53,982 bases of DNA. Source: a bacterium (GTDB taxonomy: Bacteria; Zhuqueibacterota; QNDG01; JAGLOF01). Under the pieces are notes generated by a model, which worked only from the letters and a program-made list of their open reading frames with translations, did no database searches and was not told where the DNA came from. The stretch is from positions 1 through 53,982 of the forward strand of contig JAGLOF010000077.1 of the NCBI GenBank assembly GCA_023139105.1, given 5' to 3'. Positions within the stretch are counted from its first letter, which is position 1. Each line of letters starts with the position of its first letter. The position numbers and the translations under genes are program-made. This document shows positions 20,001-27,593 of this stretch, piece by piece.

Positions 20001-20325
20001 ACGTAATTTGTCCATTGTAGCTGATGATGTGCAGGAGTTGCAACCGCTTGAATATAGATTACTTCAAAATCATCCGAATCCTTTTAATCCACAGACAAAT
20101 ATTACATATCACCTGCCTGAAGGATCACACGTTTATCTATCTGTCTATAATATGCTAGGTCAGGAGATACGCAAATTGGTTGATGAATACGAGGGAGCCG
20201 GTGCACATACTGTATCCTGGAATGGCTGCGATAATAGTGGTAATCTGGTACCCACAGGTGTTTATTTATGCCGCTTCAGTTCTGGTGGTCAAGTCTTCAT
20301 GCGAAAGATGATGTTAATGCAGTAA
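17098..20325 (+). CDS. Secreted multidomain surface protein (propeller, PKD/Ig repeats, FlgD-like sorting domain)
   Basis: 1075 aa. A signal peptide (1-22, ending TFAQ) is followed by a sialidase/BNR-like propeller (about 25-410, with STDHGDSWHF and SDDGGQSWSEP Asp boxes). Next come several PKD/Ig-like domains: GGDYTAFEGDVVTLDGSAS, the AAPSVEITG-containing domain, DAGGPYSVAPNEAITLIG, and an Ig domain with LNEDDTLQIP. The last ~85 residues (LLQNHPNPFNPQTNITY, then YNMLGQEIRKL, then PTGVYLCRFSSG) are the FlgD-like/type IX C-terminal sorting domain of FCB bacteria. The protein is therefore predicted to be exported and retained or released at the surface through that C-terminus. It has its own terminator downstream. 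Ligand or enzymatic activity cannot be told. Confidence 0.88.
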   Translation: MLRRIFYILMFSTLAFSSTFAQSIWQGPSRVCGGNCIDFVINPVTGNLHVAAGNQYHGLIYTVLDSVGNQISEEVLDSTAPEGNLNWGPTIVLDSDGYAHIVYKYSIHFNHTDDGPWEPDYNIGYLRQNSEGWSSRIKVASNVWRGYVLRMDIDSEDRIHLGISSVKEELLGQGPYGNITYYRIVDGSINMTQELLPDVEKQYRFDSRFEFAVTPDDNVHLLIGNPDYTFGVKHITYLRSTDHGDSWHFMEDLFAGDADDRGGAPDLFAAANGDLHMVYGTLRGSDNRGNIRYIRYKGNFKNQMSTVPSPYIVEGGWGNASVASTANSDYIAVAYFSHRGYGSIYATISDDGGQSWSEPERIIKDAIDNVDDGRNTHLVRAHKNHIYLIFPAGNNSYLRYIRNLGDSRPIASLGGDYTAFEGDVVTLDGSASFDEGTNPGITKYSWEWTGEGVADTITASAQIDVVFKDDLIGQLILEVTDNAGLTDRDTVSLTIYNAAPSVEITGLRSIGEGDTLRLGSIISDQGVDDTHTLSWTLGDGKTDTASQVWTVYADESSRIIELTVVDDDGLTGSDTIHVTVANLPPTADAGGPYSVAPNEAITLIGTGTDPGTEDVLTGHWDLDGNGIFETAGFSTNISFVASGEYFVYFEVRDGDGGSHRVAAQVNVDNAAPVIAGLVGQTILEGQTFLPVELDNFVSDNEHSTDRLSWTVTGYTDLLINISDTRILTVAVPDTEWAGQETLTLIVSDPVGMADTTDVEFEVVSINDRPMWMGQYEFTLNEDDTLQIPMSYLRTLVTDADHEPDQLTFSIAQNQFIDGGVDGSGNQWLFWGAPNWYGQETVHWIVTDAADDSSHLSVPITIESIPDSPNPFYLLSPMNIDSTAWPDSIRFNWFSTTDPDSNDSVFYVLYISSQGGSATWSHTSSTLLDTTYLLEIPENTEVGLYFWWIEAVDVTGNTMESASSGTILIRNLSIVADDVQELQPLEYRLLQNHPNPFNPQTNITYHLPEGSHVYLSVYNMLGQEIRKLVDEYEGAGAHTVSWNGCDNSGNLVPTGVYLCRFSSGGQVFMRKMMLMQ

Positions 20326-20348
20326 TACTGTATGTTTAATATTTCTTG

Positions 20349-20375
20349 GGCTGCAATTTTGATTGTAGCCTTTTT
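20349..20375 (+). terminator. Rho-independent terminator after the surface-protein gene
   Basis: GGCTGCAAT (20349-20357), loop TTTG, ATTGTAGCC (20362-20370), one G-U pair in a 9-bp stem, followed by TTTTTCT. It sits 24 nt after the stop and upstream of purC. Confidence 0.8.
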
Positions 20376-20406
20376 CTAATATTTATTTTATTTGAGGAGT
20401 AAATCT

Positions 20407-21204
20407 ATGGCCTTGGTATTTGATAAGATGCATGTAATAATTGAGGGTAAGACCAAGATTATATATGAAAACCCAGATGATCCCAAGACAGTGTTCATGA
20501 AGTTTAAGGATGATATTACTGCAGGTGACGGTGTTAAGCACGATGTGATTCAGGGTAAGGCACTTGTTGATTGGAAGACCAATAAGGATATTTTTGAGTA
20601 TTTAAATCGTAAAGGCATTCATACACATTATGTTGAAAGTCCGCAGGAATGTGTCTCCATAGTACGAAAATTGGATTATAAGATTGACCTTGAAGTTGTT
20701 ACTCGCCGTGTAGCCGCAGGGTCAATTTTAAAATGGGGCACTGCCGTTGAAGGCCAGAGATTTGATCCTCTGATTACCCAATTTCATTATAAAGATGATC
20801 CACTGCATGATCCTATGCTGGATGCTGCATATGTTGAATTTATTATAAGTTCGAAACAGGATGGGCATTGGTTCAAAGAGATGCGTGAAATAAATATTGA
20901 TGTTTTCCAAGAGCTTGAAACAGCCTTTAAACAATGTCGGATTCAGCTTATTGATTTTAAACTGGAGTATGGTTTGATTGATGGTAAGGTAACGCTGATT
21001 GATGAGATTTCCGGAGGCTCTTTCCGTTTGTGGCCATATGCTAAAGAAAATCCTGATTTTAATCAACCTAATATTCTGTCAGAGTTGGACCCAAAGGGTA
21101 GGTTGGATAAAGATAATTACCGATTAGGTGAGTCTCTTGATCAAGTTCAGACCAAGTTTGAACAAATTGCAAATTTGACAGATACATTCAAAGATTTGTC
21201 TTAA
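20407..21204 (+). CDS. purC: Phosphoribosylaminoimidazole-succinocarboxamide synthase (SAICAR synthase)
   Basis: 265 aa from the ATG at 20407 with GAGGAG 8 nt upstream. It ligates aspartate to CAIR with ATP in purine biosynthesis. Motifs include EGKTKIIYE (phosphate-binding loop), KDDITAGDG, RRVAAGSILKWG and LIDEISGGSFRLWP. The length is that of the short bacterial form. No other purine genes are nearby; the enzyme is encoded as an isolated unit followed by acetyltransferase and methyltransferase genes. Confidence 0.96.
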   Translation: MALVFDKMHVIIEGKTKIIYENPDDPKTVFMKFKDDITAGDGVKHDVIQGKALVDWKTNKDIFEYLNRKGIHTHYVESPQECVSIVRKLDYKIDLEVVTRRVAAGSILKWGTAVEGQRFDPLITQFHYKDDPLHDPMLDAAYVEFIISSKQDGHWFKEMREINIDVFQELETAFKQCRIQLIDFKLEYGLIDGKVTLIDEISGGSFRLWPYAKENPDFNQPNILSELDPKGRLDKDNYRLGESLDQVQTKFEQIANLTDTFKDLS

Positions 21205-21266
21205 AGGTTCGGTTGATTTTGATATTGTGACATATATATAATTAATATCCGAAGAGGTGATCAACA

Positions 21267-21725
21267 GTGGCTCAGCAATGTTCAATCAGAGTAGCACAGT
21301 CTGCTGATATTAAGATGATTTCTCAATTCCAACAGTTCATGGCGTTAGAGACAGAGAAAAAAATATTGCATGTTGATACAGTTAATGCCGGTGTGCGGCG
21401 TTTGATGGACAGCCCTGAACTGGGTTTTTTTCTTGTTGCTGAGCTGGACGGGCAGCTTGCCGGCAGTCTGATGGTCACATTTGAGTGGAGCGATTGGAGA
21501 AATGGACTCTTCCTATGGGTGCAAAGCGTCTATGTAATGCCTGAGTTCAGACGTCGTGGTATCTACGCACAACTCTATTTATGGCTTAAGCAACATGCAG
21601 CTGAGGATGAGGACATCATTGGAGTCCGTCTCTATGTTGATACAGATAATGCAGGAGCGCAGAAGGCCTATAAATCTTTGGGTATGTATGAATGTCATTA
21701 TCAGATGTTTGAAGAATTATTATAG
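21267..21725 (+). CDS. GNAT family N-acetyltransferase
   Basis: 152 aa from a GTG start with a very strong AGAGGTGAT site (21253-21261). The acetyl-CoA binding motif is VMPEFRRRGIYAQLYLWLK (motif A, R/Q-x-x-G-x-A-like with RRRGIYA), followed by motif B with DTDNAGAQKAYKSLGM. These are standard for GNAT enzymes; substrate unknown. The C-terminal MYECHYQMFEE is typical of small-molecule or protein N-terminal acetyltransferases. It lies 11 nt before the methyltransferase gene, so the pair is probably one transcript. Confidence 0.88.
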   Translation: MAQQCSIRVAQSADIKMISQFQQFMALETEKKILHVDTVNAGVRRLMDSPELGFFLVAELDGQLAGSLMVTFEWSDWRNGLFLWVQSVYVMPEFRRRGIYAQLYLWLKQHAAEDEDIIGVRLYVDTDNAGAQKAYKSLGMYECHYQMFEELL

Positions 21726-21736
21726 GATAGTTATTT

Positions 21737-22486
21737 ATGGCAGAACGTCATTATCATGAACAGGTTCAATTTACTAAAGATTATGTCCTTGGTTTTTTAA
21801 GGGATCATTTTGAAAAATTGGATGAATTACGTGTACTGGAGGTTGGCTGTGCAGAAGCAGGGCTTCTGGCAGTTCTTGCTGATGAGGGTGTAGAGGTTGT
21901 TGGTCTGGAGCTCTCTGCTGATAGAGTAGCTCTTGCTCGTAAGATTAACCCGCAATTGAATGTACTGCATGGCGATATTACAGATCCGCTAATAAATAAG
22001 CTGTTCAATGATACATTTGACTTGATAATCTTGCGTGATGTTATCGAGCATATTCCTGATAGAGATAGAGCTTTTGATGAAATAAATAAAATTTTATCAC
22101 CGGGGGGATCTGTGTATATTACATTTCCACCCCGATTTTCACCATTTGCGGGCCATCAGCAAAATGGAAAAACATTAATACGATACTTTCCATGGCTGCA
22201 ATGCTGGCCCCGGTTTTTTGTTCATACATTATGTTCCCTGCTGAATGAGACAGACCATATTGCTAATATGGTAGTTGAAAATGGGCGTATAGGCCTGTCA
22301 ATACGTCAATTTTTACGCATAGCTGAGAAACATAATTTTAATCCCCATCACGTAGATTTTTTTCTCTCTCGTCCCATATATACACAACGTTTCGGGTGGA
22401 AACAGCGTAGCTTTCCAAATCTACCTTTTTTGAGTGAACTTTTTGTCACAGGTTGTGAGGTAATTCTTATAACAAAAAACAAATGA
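21737..22486 (+). CDS. Class I SAM-dependent methyltransferase
   Basis: 249 aa. The SAM-binding motif LRVLEVGCAEAGLLAVLA (about 33-50) is followed by the acidic motif VVGLELSADRV, and by FDLIILRDVIEHIPDRD (motif IV, about 95-111) and LSPGGSVYITFPPRFSP. The 'DVIEH' and following aromatic/proline-rich segment resemble UbiG/Methyltransf_11 enzymes acting on lipids or small molecules. The extended ~130-residue C-terminal half is specific and its substrate unknown. It ends 78 nt before the convergent second methyltransferase. Confidence 0.85.
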   Translation: MAERHYHEQVQFTKDYVLGFLRDHFEKLDELRVLEVGCAEAGLLAVLADEGVEVVGLELSADRVALARKINPQLNVLHGDITDPLINKLFNDTFDLIILRDVIEHIPDRDRAFDEINKILSPGGSVYITFPPRFSPFAGHQQNGKTLIRYFPWLQCWPRFFVHTLCSLLNETDHIANMVVENGRIGLSIRQFLRIAEKHNFNPHHVDFFLSRPIYTQRFGWKQRSFPNLPFLSELFVTGCEVILITKNK

Positions 22487-22519
22487 CAAATTCCAAATAA
22501 CAAAAAGCAAAAAGCAAAT

Positions 22520-22573
22520 TACAAATAACAAATAAATTTAAGCCAATTTGTAATTTGTAATTTGTTATTTGTA
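22520..22573. terminator. A/T-rich inverted repeat between convergent genes
   Basis: TACAAATAACAAAT (22520-22533) and its exact reverse complement ATTTGTTATTTGTA (22560-22573) are separated by 26 nt. The flanks repeat CAAATT/AAAAGC-like words. It overlaps the 3' ends of two convergent genes and could act as a weak bidirectional terminator, or be part of a dispersed low-complexity element. Confidence 0.45.
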
Positions 22574-23203
22574 TATTGGAACTTGGAACTTGGAACTTGG
22601 GATTTCTTCTAATATCCGCTGACCCTCTACACAATACAGGTTTTCATCCTCTACAACACGGATTATATCAAATCCTCTTCTTTTAAGAGTAGCGGCCAAT
22701 TGATCAGCTGGAGGTAGGTAGTCATTTTTTACTACAGAATCAAGTTTGGAATGAAAAGTATTTAAAACAGTACTGTTAACATTATGTAGTATAACCAAGC
22801 GGCCTCCGGGCTTCAGAATACGCCCCATCTCATTAAACATTATATCAGGTGATTTAAAATGAGGGAATGTAGAGAAACAGATAACCTTGTCAATGCTTTT
22901 TGACTTAAGTCCACAGGTTTCGCCATCACTACAAAGCCATTGAATCGTTTCAGATGTGTTAAGCTTACGTCCATGAATGAGCATTTGCTCTGCAATGTCC
23001 ATGGCGATAATTTGGCCGCCCGGTGCGACCATTTTTTTCAAGATATTTGCCATTCTGCCGGTGCCGCAGCCAAGGTCAAGAACTATACTCCCCGGTCTGA
23101 CATTTACGTGTTCCAATAATGGACGGAGTTCTTCACCATTACCCATGCGGTCATGCCAGTTTGCTGCCATTTGATTGAAATAAAATCTATAATTATTGTT
23201 CAT
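22565..23203 (-). CDS. Class I SAM-dependent methyltransferase (NikR-operon member)
   Basis: 212 aa from the ATG at 23203; the longer frame adds 24 residues that overlap the upstream gene. Starting here gives an 11-nt overlap with the ECF gene stop. The SAM motif is VLDLGCGTGRMANIL, followed by IIAMDIAEQML, ETCGLKSKSIDKVICFSTFPHF and ILKPGGRLVILHNVNS. The His-rich 'FPHF' and HNVNS segments resemble Methyltransf_11/25 enzymes of metal-linked operons, but substrate is unknown. The last ~11 residues (SSKFQVPIYK) derive from a 7-bp repeat, so the native C-terminus has probably been replaced. Position at the end of the receptor/ECF operon suggests a role in handling the imported ligand. Confidence 0.8.
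   Translation of the reverse strand: MNNNYRFYFNQMAANWHDRMGNGEELRPLLEHVNVRPGSIVLDLGCGTGRMANILKKMVAPGGQIIAMDIAEQMLIHGRKLNTSETIQWLCSDGETCGLKSKSIDKVICFSTFPHFKSPDIMFNEMGRILKPGGRLVILHNVNSTVLNTFHSKLDSVVKNDYLPPADQLAATLKRRGFDIIRVVEDENLYCVEGQRILEEIPSSKFQVPIYK
22576..22600. repeat. 7-bp tandem repeat (TTGGAAC)x3.6
   Basis: Three perfect copies of TTGGAAC plus TTGG. On the minus strand it is translated as the SSKFQVP end of the methyltransferase below, a tail known from proteins that run into this dispersed element. Confidence 0.85.
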
Positions 23204-23714
23204 AATTATTCTGCGAATGAAGTGCATTGATGTTAAGGCGATGATAGAGTATTGGTATAGCAATAGAGATGCCAATTATGCCCGGCAGGCTCACTGTTAT
23301 CGATGAAAATGCGTATAACCAGCGCGGCCAGCCAAGAAGTGGTGCCAGCAGGTAGGACAGACTCATGCCCCCCAATAGACCGCATATCAATGCAATAGGT
23401 GTTATGAGGAATGCATTCCAGTGTGTCTTGGTGAATAATATTGCTGTAACAAAAGGTATGATTCCCAATTCAGCAGTCATGCGCCAAACTACGGGAACAG
23501 GTGGCATGCCAGTCAACACCAGTGAGAGACCGGGTGTTATTAATCCTGCCATCAATGCAACCTTGGGATTGATAAAATATCCTATCATTGCCAGCGGCCA
23601 GAACATTGGCAGGAAAACCTTGCCAAGTCCTATTGAATGAAAAAGCATTGGGAATACTATGCTTAATGCAATAAATAATGCGCAGTATATTAAACCTTTT
23701 ACTCGTATGTTCAT
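23193..23714 (-). CDS. ECF transporter S-component-like membrane protein
   Basis: 173 aa with five or six hydrophobic segments and few charged residues. The pattern FHSIGLGKVFLPMFWPL, INPKVALMAGLITPGLS, LTGMPPVPVV and MTAELGIIPF is typical of small substrate-binding S components of energy-coupling-factor importers, which bind vitamins or metal complexes. It is not the CbiM/NikM type. No T component or ATPases are encoded nearby, so it would depend on a shared module elsewhere. Its ATG overlaps the receptor stop as ATGA, and both lie behind a NikR operator, so I infer a nickel complex as the likely substrate. Confidence 0.75.
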   Translation of the reverse strand: MNIRVKGLIYCALFIALSIVFPMLFHSIGLGKVFLPMFWPLAMIGYFINPKVALMAGLITPGLSLVLTGMPPVPVVWRMTAELGIIPFVTAILFTKTHWNAFLITPIALICGLLGGMSLSYLLAPLLGWPRWLYAFSSITVSLPGIIGISIAIPILYHRLNINALHSQNNYEQ

Positions 23715-25579
23715 TCTTCCGATCCATATATGAAATTAAGAAAGAGATGTCGTCCGGGCATGGGATAACCAGCCATAGATTCATAAGATTCATTTAAAAT
23801 ATTGTTAAGTGCTAACTTGATAGATAGAGGCCCAATAAGTTTTGAACGAATATTTAGATTAATCAGACTATAGTCATTTAAAGGAATGAATTGTGGCACT
23901 GGTGATGGCCACGGATATAGTGCGCCGGTTAAATTGTGAATATGAACGAGGGTCAGCTGCGCCTTAAGCATCGCTTTTGTATAGCGCAAATATGCCGTTA
24001 TTTTTTGTTCAGGTGCATTAAGCAGGGGCTTTTGAGTATCAACAGGTTTGGTATAACTCCATGTTGCGCCAAAGGCAATAGCTGAAGCAAGCTGCCATCT
24101 GCCCAGAAGTTCCAAACCATTATGAGTATAATTGCCACTGTTTATCCACATTGGTGGTGAAGGATTAAACTGGATCAAATTGCTGCCACGGCTATTGAAA
24201 TAGATGAGCTCAAGGCGTCCTCTGTTTTTTATATGCCAGCTGCATGCCAGTTCTGTATTCCAAACCCGATCCGGTGTTAAATTAATATTAGCGGGTTTCC
24301 AGAAGTATAGCTCACGGATTGAAGGGCTTCTAAATCCTTTTGCCAGTGACAAGCGCGATGACATCAAATTATTTATGTGCCAGACAAGACCAAACTTGGG
24401 AAGTGCTTCCCATCCGTATAATGAATGCTTTTCTGTCCTTAAACCAGCAGAAATAATATATCTACCGGCCAGAAATTGTTGCATATGAATATATGGAGCT
24501 GTCTCCGTCACGGTGAAGCTGCCGTAATTAATTGCTGAATCTCTTGCTTTGCCACCGTATTTTTTGATATCAAGCCCCAGTGTTACCTGGTTTCCGCTCC
24601 ATGGTGTCAGGTGCTGATAGAGCATAAATCCCAGTATCTGATCTGTCGAATGCCATCCTGAAAAGAAATCATGAAGTCCAAAATTAGCATGAACTTTAAG
24701 ATGCATAAAACCAAATTTATTTAAAATTCGGCCTGATGCATCAAATCCCCCTCGAAGAATATCATACCATTGATTCGGCATAGGATTAGCAAACTGTCCC
24801 GGGTCCTTGAGATATAGATCACTCAAATTTGCATTGAATTCCCAGGATGTTTTCGCATTGGGAGTGTAGCCAATATGCAGAGTGTAATGTTGTCCCCGGT
24901 AGTCTGAATTTTTACGGTGTCCATCTGTTTGACGATGACTGGCAGTTAAATAATAATCATATTGTTTGATTCTGCCGCCATGATTAATAGAGATGTTATG
25001 AGTCGAAAATGTCCCGGCACCGGCAGTAATAGAAGTTTCGAATCCTGGGCTGTTGCGTTTTTTTGGTAGGAAATTGATAATACCGCCAGTTGCATTGCTT
25101 CCGTAAAGGAAGGAGCCCGGGCCTCGAATAATCTCAATACGACCAATGCCGTTTGATGAAAATTCATCGGCAATTGTACAGCCCATGAGCCCCATGAAAT
25201 CAGGTCGACCATTTCTCAGAATAAGTATATGCGTATTTGCCGATCCGCCAATGCCACGCATAGATAACTTTCCGGCGGCTTTTCCTGCAACACCAAAGCC
25301 CATTATGCCCCATTCTGTCAAATGAAATCCGGGGACTTCTTCTTCTACTGCCTCGAGTGCAGAGAAAGAACTGCTCAATTGGAATGAGCTTTCATCAATT
25401 ATTGAGATAGAAGCGGCAATATCACGTTGGGCATGGGCACGTCTGGCAGCTGTAATAATGACAGGATTAAGTTTATAGCTGATGCTGATGGAGTCTTTGC
25501 TGGAAATTTGGGCAGTCAGAGCAGTAGGTAACTGTAATGAGCATATCAATAGTGAGATGATAATTAAAGTTCTATACAT
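23711..25579 (-). CDS. TonB-dependent receptor, probably for a nickel chelate
   Basis: 622 aa. Signal peptide 1-23 (LPTALTAQ), a short TonB-box region, plug domain from about 38 to 155 (VIITAARR, SMRGIGGSANTHILILRNG, IEIIRGPGSFLYGSNATGGIINFLP in two parts) and a 22-strand barrel ending in an aromatic residue-containing strand. AGGAG lies 7 nt before the ATG. It imports a large or scarce ligand across the outer membrane using TonB energy. A NikR box overlaps its promoter, as for nickel-regulated receptors such as FrpB4 of Helicobacter, so nickel is the best guess; cobalt or a nickelophore is possible. Confidence 0.85.
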   Translation of the reverse strand: MYRTLIIISLLICSLQLPTALTAQISSKDSISISYKLNPVIITAARRAHAQRDIAASISIIDESSFQLSSSFSALEAVEEEVPGFHLTEWGIMGFGVAGKAAGKLSMRGIGGSANTHILILRNGRPDFMGLMGCTIADEFSSNGIGRIEIIRGPGSFLYGSNATGGIINFLPKKRNSPGFETSITAGAGTFSTHNISINHGGRIKQYDYYLTASHRQTDGHRKNSDYRGQHYTLHIGYTPNAKTSWEFNANLSDLYLKDPGQFANPMPNQWYDILRGGFDASGRILNKFGFMHLKVHANFGLHDFFSGWHSTDQILGFMLYQHLTPWSGNQVTLGLDIKKYGGKARDSAINYGSFTVTETAPYIHMQQFLAGRYIISAGLRTEKHSLYGWEALPKFGLVWHINNLMSSRLSLAKGFRSPSIRELYFWKPANINLTPDRVWNTELACSWHIKNRGRLELIYFNSRGSNLIQFNPSPPMWINSGNYTHNGLELLGRWQLASAIAFGATWSYTKPVDTQKPLLNAPEQKITAYLRYTKAMLKAQLTLVHIHNLTGALYPWPSPVPQFIPLNDYSLINLNIRSKLIGPLSIKLALNNILNESYESMAGYPMPGRHLFLNFIYGSEE

Positions 25580-25595
25580 AGCAGCTCCTATGTTG

Positions 25596-25622
25596 TGTTA
25601 CGAAAAAAAAATATGTAACATT
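25596..25622 (-). promoter_or_regulatory. NikR operator (GTGTTAC-N13-GTAACAT)
   Basis: GTGTTAC (25596-25602) and GTAACAT (25616-25622) are separated by 13 nt. Thirteen of 14 half-site positions match GTGTTAC-N13/14-GTAACAC, the signal I recall being proposed for NikR in Desulfovibrio-type bacteria. It sits 17 nt upstream of the receptor ATG, directly after the predicted -10 element, and the adjoining gene encodes NikR. Confidence 0.72.
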
Positions 25623-25623
25623 A

Positions 25624-25652
25624 AAGTAAGCAGCTATGATGTGTAAGTCAAG
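25624..25652 (-). promoter_or_regulatory. Sigma70-like promoter of the receptor operon
   Basis: On the minus strand TTGACT (25652-25647), 17-nt spacer, TACTTT (25629-25624). The expected start of transcription falls inside the NikR operator, the geometry of simple repression. Confidence 0.45.
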
Positions 25653-25686
25653 GTTTAATTTAGGTTCTTTTTCGTATGTTTCGTTT

Positions 25687-26103
25687 TTATAAATTTTTAC
25701 CAGTGGTGGCCATAACCAACTTGCCCTGTATAACACCACGCAGGCTTCGCATTTCATTTGCTAATTGGTGTATCTGGCCGGGTGTACCCTTGACAGCAAG
25801 AACTTCCAGGCAATGATGTTGATCCAGATGAACATGCATTGTAGAAATGATCATTGTATAATGTTGATGTTGGTGATTTGTTAAGCGATTCTGAAGTTCC
25901 CGTTGATGGTGGTCATAGATCAGTGTCAATGTACCTACGGTTTCTGTTTCATCGTCATCCCAATCCGATTGTACCAATCTGTCTCTCAGTAAATCACGAA
26001 CAGCTTCGGAGCGGTTTGAGTATCCGCTCTCCAATATAAAGGTATCAAATTGATCGAGAAGTCGGGTATTCATTGAGATGCTGAAACGAGTAACTTTATC
26101 CAT
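25687..26103 (-). CDS. nikR: Nickel-responsive transcriptional regulator NikR
   Basis: 138 aa. N-terminal ribbon-helix-helix domain (TRFSISMNTRLLDQFD, then GYSNRSEAVRDLLRDRL) and a C-terminal ACT-like nickel domain. The four nickel ligands of E. coli NikR are conserved in exact spacing: a His 11 residues before the MHVHL pair, both His of HVH, and the Cys of HHCLEV. When nickel is sufficient the tetramer represses uptake genes. It is encoded 107 nt upstream of the TonB receptor whose promoter carries a NikR-like box, and 20 nt downstream of the kinase gene, so it may be transcribed with the signalling genes. Confidence 0.93.
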   Translation of the reverse strand: MDKVTRFSISMNTRLLDQFDTFILESGYSNRSEAVRDLLRDRLVQSDWDDDETETVGTLTLIYDHHQRELQNRLTNHQHQHYTMIISTMHVHLDQHHCLEVLAVKGTPGQIHQLANEMRSLRGVIQGKLVMATTGKNL

Positions 26104-26123
26104 AAGAGCTTACTTCCAATAGT

Positions 26124-27593
26124 TTATTTATGTGCTATGTTGGTGGTCATTGGAAAACGAATATGAAATTTGGTGCCATTATCCTGTTCCAATAGAATTT
26201 TTCCTTGTAGTTGGTCTTCAGCAAGTAATGTAATTAAATGCATACCCAGTGAATCGTTCTGCATCATGTTAAATCCTTCAGGCAGACCTGCTCCATTATC
26301 TTTAACAATTAATGATATATAGTTATTCTCTTCAGCTTCCATATATATTTGAATGCAACCTTTATGCCCTAAATCTTCAGGAAAAGCATGTTTCAATGCA
26401 TTTGAAATTAATTCATTTATTACTAAGCCACATGGAATTGCAAGGTCTACGCCAAGTGATACGTCACCAACAGTAATTTGAAGATCCACTTTCGTTTTGT
26501 CTGTTGCATATGCTTTGAAGAGTGTATTGGTCAATCTGTTTAAGTACTCAGCAAAATCAATCTCTGAGAAGTTTTTGGAACCATAGAGCAGCTCATGAAC
26601 AAGTGCCATCGAACGCACACGATCACGCGATTCGGTAAACATATCCAATGCATTCGGATCTTTGATATGACGACTTTGAAGACTTAAGAGACTGCAGATA
26701 ACTTGTAAATTGTTTTTAACGCGATGATGGATCTCCTTAAGGAGCATTTCTTTCTCCCTGAGATCGCGTTCTTTTTGCTGTTCTGCTTTAATTCGTAAAG
26801 TCATATCACGGGCAAAAAATGCAACTTTGGTAATTTTATTATTAATATCTTTAACCGGATAGAGTGTACTTTCAAGGTAGCGTCCGTTGTACTCCTCATC
26901 AATTGTAACAGGGCTGTCAAGTTCAACCACTTCAGCGAAAAGTTTTTTCCGGGAATGGGCAATGCTACCCTTAATATATGAGAATATGTTTTTTCCGTTG
27001 AACTCTTCTGTAGGTGTATCCGAATCACTAAGCATCTGTTTTGCAGATGTATTCAGCGCCTGGATATTACCATTTAAATCCATGAGAATTGCCACATTAT
27101 CTTCTGCATTAAGCAAAGCACTCAACATTGCCTGATTCTCTGATAATTCATGGGTTCTTTTTTTGACTTCAAATTCCAGATGTGTCTGATAGTTTCTGTT
27201 TTCTTCAATTAAACGGGCTCTTTCAAGGTTTCTTTCAACCGAATGCAACATTACTGAAAGATCCTGGATCGGTTTTAAAAGATAGTCCCAGGCACCAAGA
27301 TGTAAGGCTTCGATGACATCTTGAATTGAACCTGTTCCTGAAATGACTATTATCGGTAGATCCGGGAATGATTTTGTAGTCTCGCTCAATACGTCCAGAC
27401 CATTTACTTCGGGCATACGCAGGTCAACCATTACCAGGTCAGGTGTTTGATTGTGTATTATCTCAAGGCCTATACGTCCGTTGGCCGCCTCTAAAACCTC
27501 ATAATTATAGTCAGTTAAGTAGTTGTGAATGCTGGTTCTGATAGCATCTTCGTCATCAATGGTCAGAATGACCGGTGTATGTCCATTCATCAT
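26124..27593 (-). CDS. Receiver-PAS-histidine kinase (HisKA_2 type)
   Basis: 489 aa. An N-terminal receiver domain (DDED, phospho-acceptor Asp in MVDLRMPEVNG, Lys in LLKPI) is followed by a coiled linker, a PAS domain (about 150-265, NVAILMDLNGNIQALN) and a HisKA_2/HATPase pair with EIHHRVKNNLQVICSLLSL as the H-box and VINELISNALKHAF and DNGAGLPEG as ATP-binding boxes. The kinase core is the HWE/HisKA_2 group. No transmembrane segment, so it is cytoplasmic and takes input from its own receiver, presumably from the sensor kinase encoded upstream. Its ATG overlaps the stop of the receiver gene (ATGA). Confidence 0.9.
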   Translation of the reverse strand: MMNGHTPVILTIDDEDAIRTSIHNYLTDYNYEVLEAANGRIGLEIIHNQTPDLVMVDLRMPEVNGLDVLSETTKSFPDLPIIVISGTGSIQDVIEALHLGAWDYLLKPIQDLSVMLHSVERNLERARLIEENRNYQTHLEFEVKKRTHELSENQAMLSALLNAEDNVAILMDLNGNIQALNTSAKQMLSDSDTPTEEFNGKNIFSYIKGSIAHSRKKLFAEVVELDSPVTIDEEYNGRYLESTLYPVKDINNKITKVAFFARDMTLRIKAEQQKERDLREKEMLLKEIHHRVKNNLQVICSLLSLQSRHIKDPNALDMFTESRDRVRSMALVHELLYGSKNFSEIDFAEYLNRLTNTLFKAYATDKTKVDLQITVGDVSLGVDLAIPCGLVINELISNALKHAFPEDLGHKGCIQIYMEAEENNYISLIVKDNGAGLPEGFNMMQNDSLGMHLITLLAEDQLQGKILLEQDNGTKFHIRFPMTTNIAHK

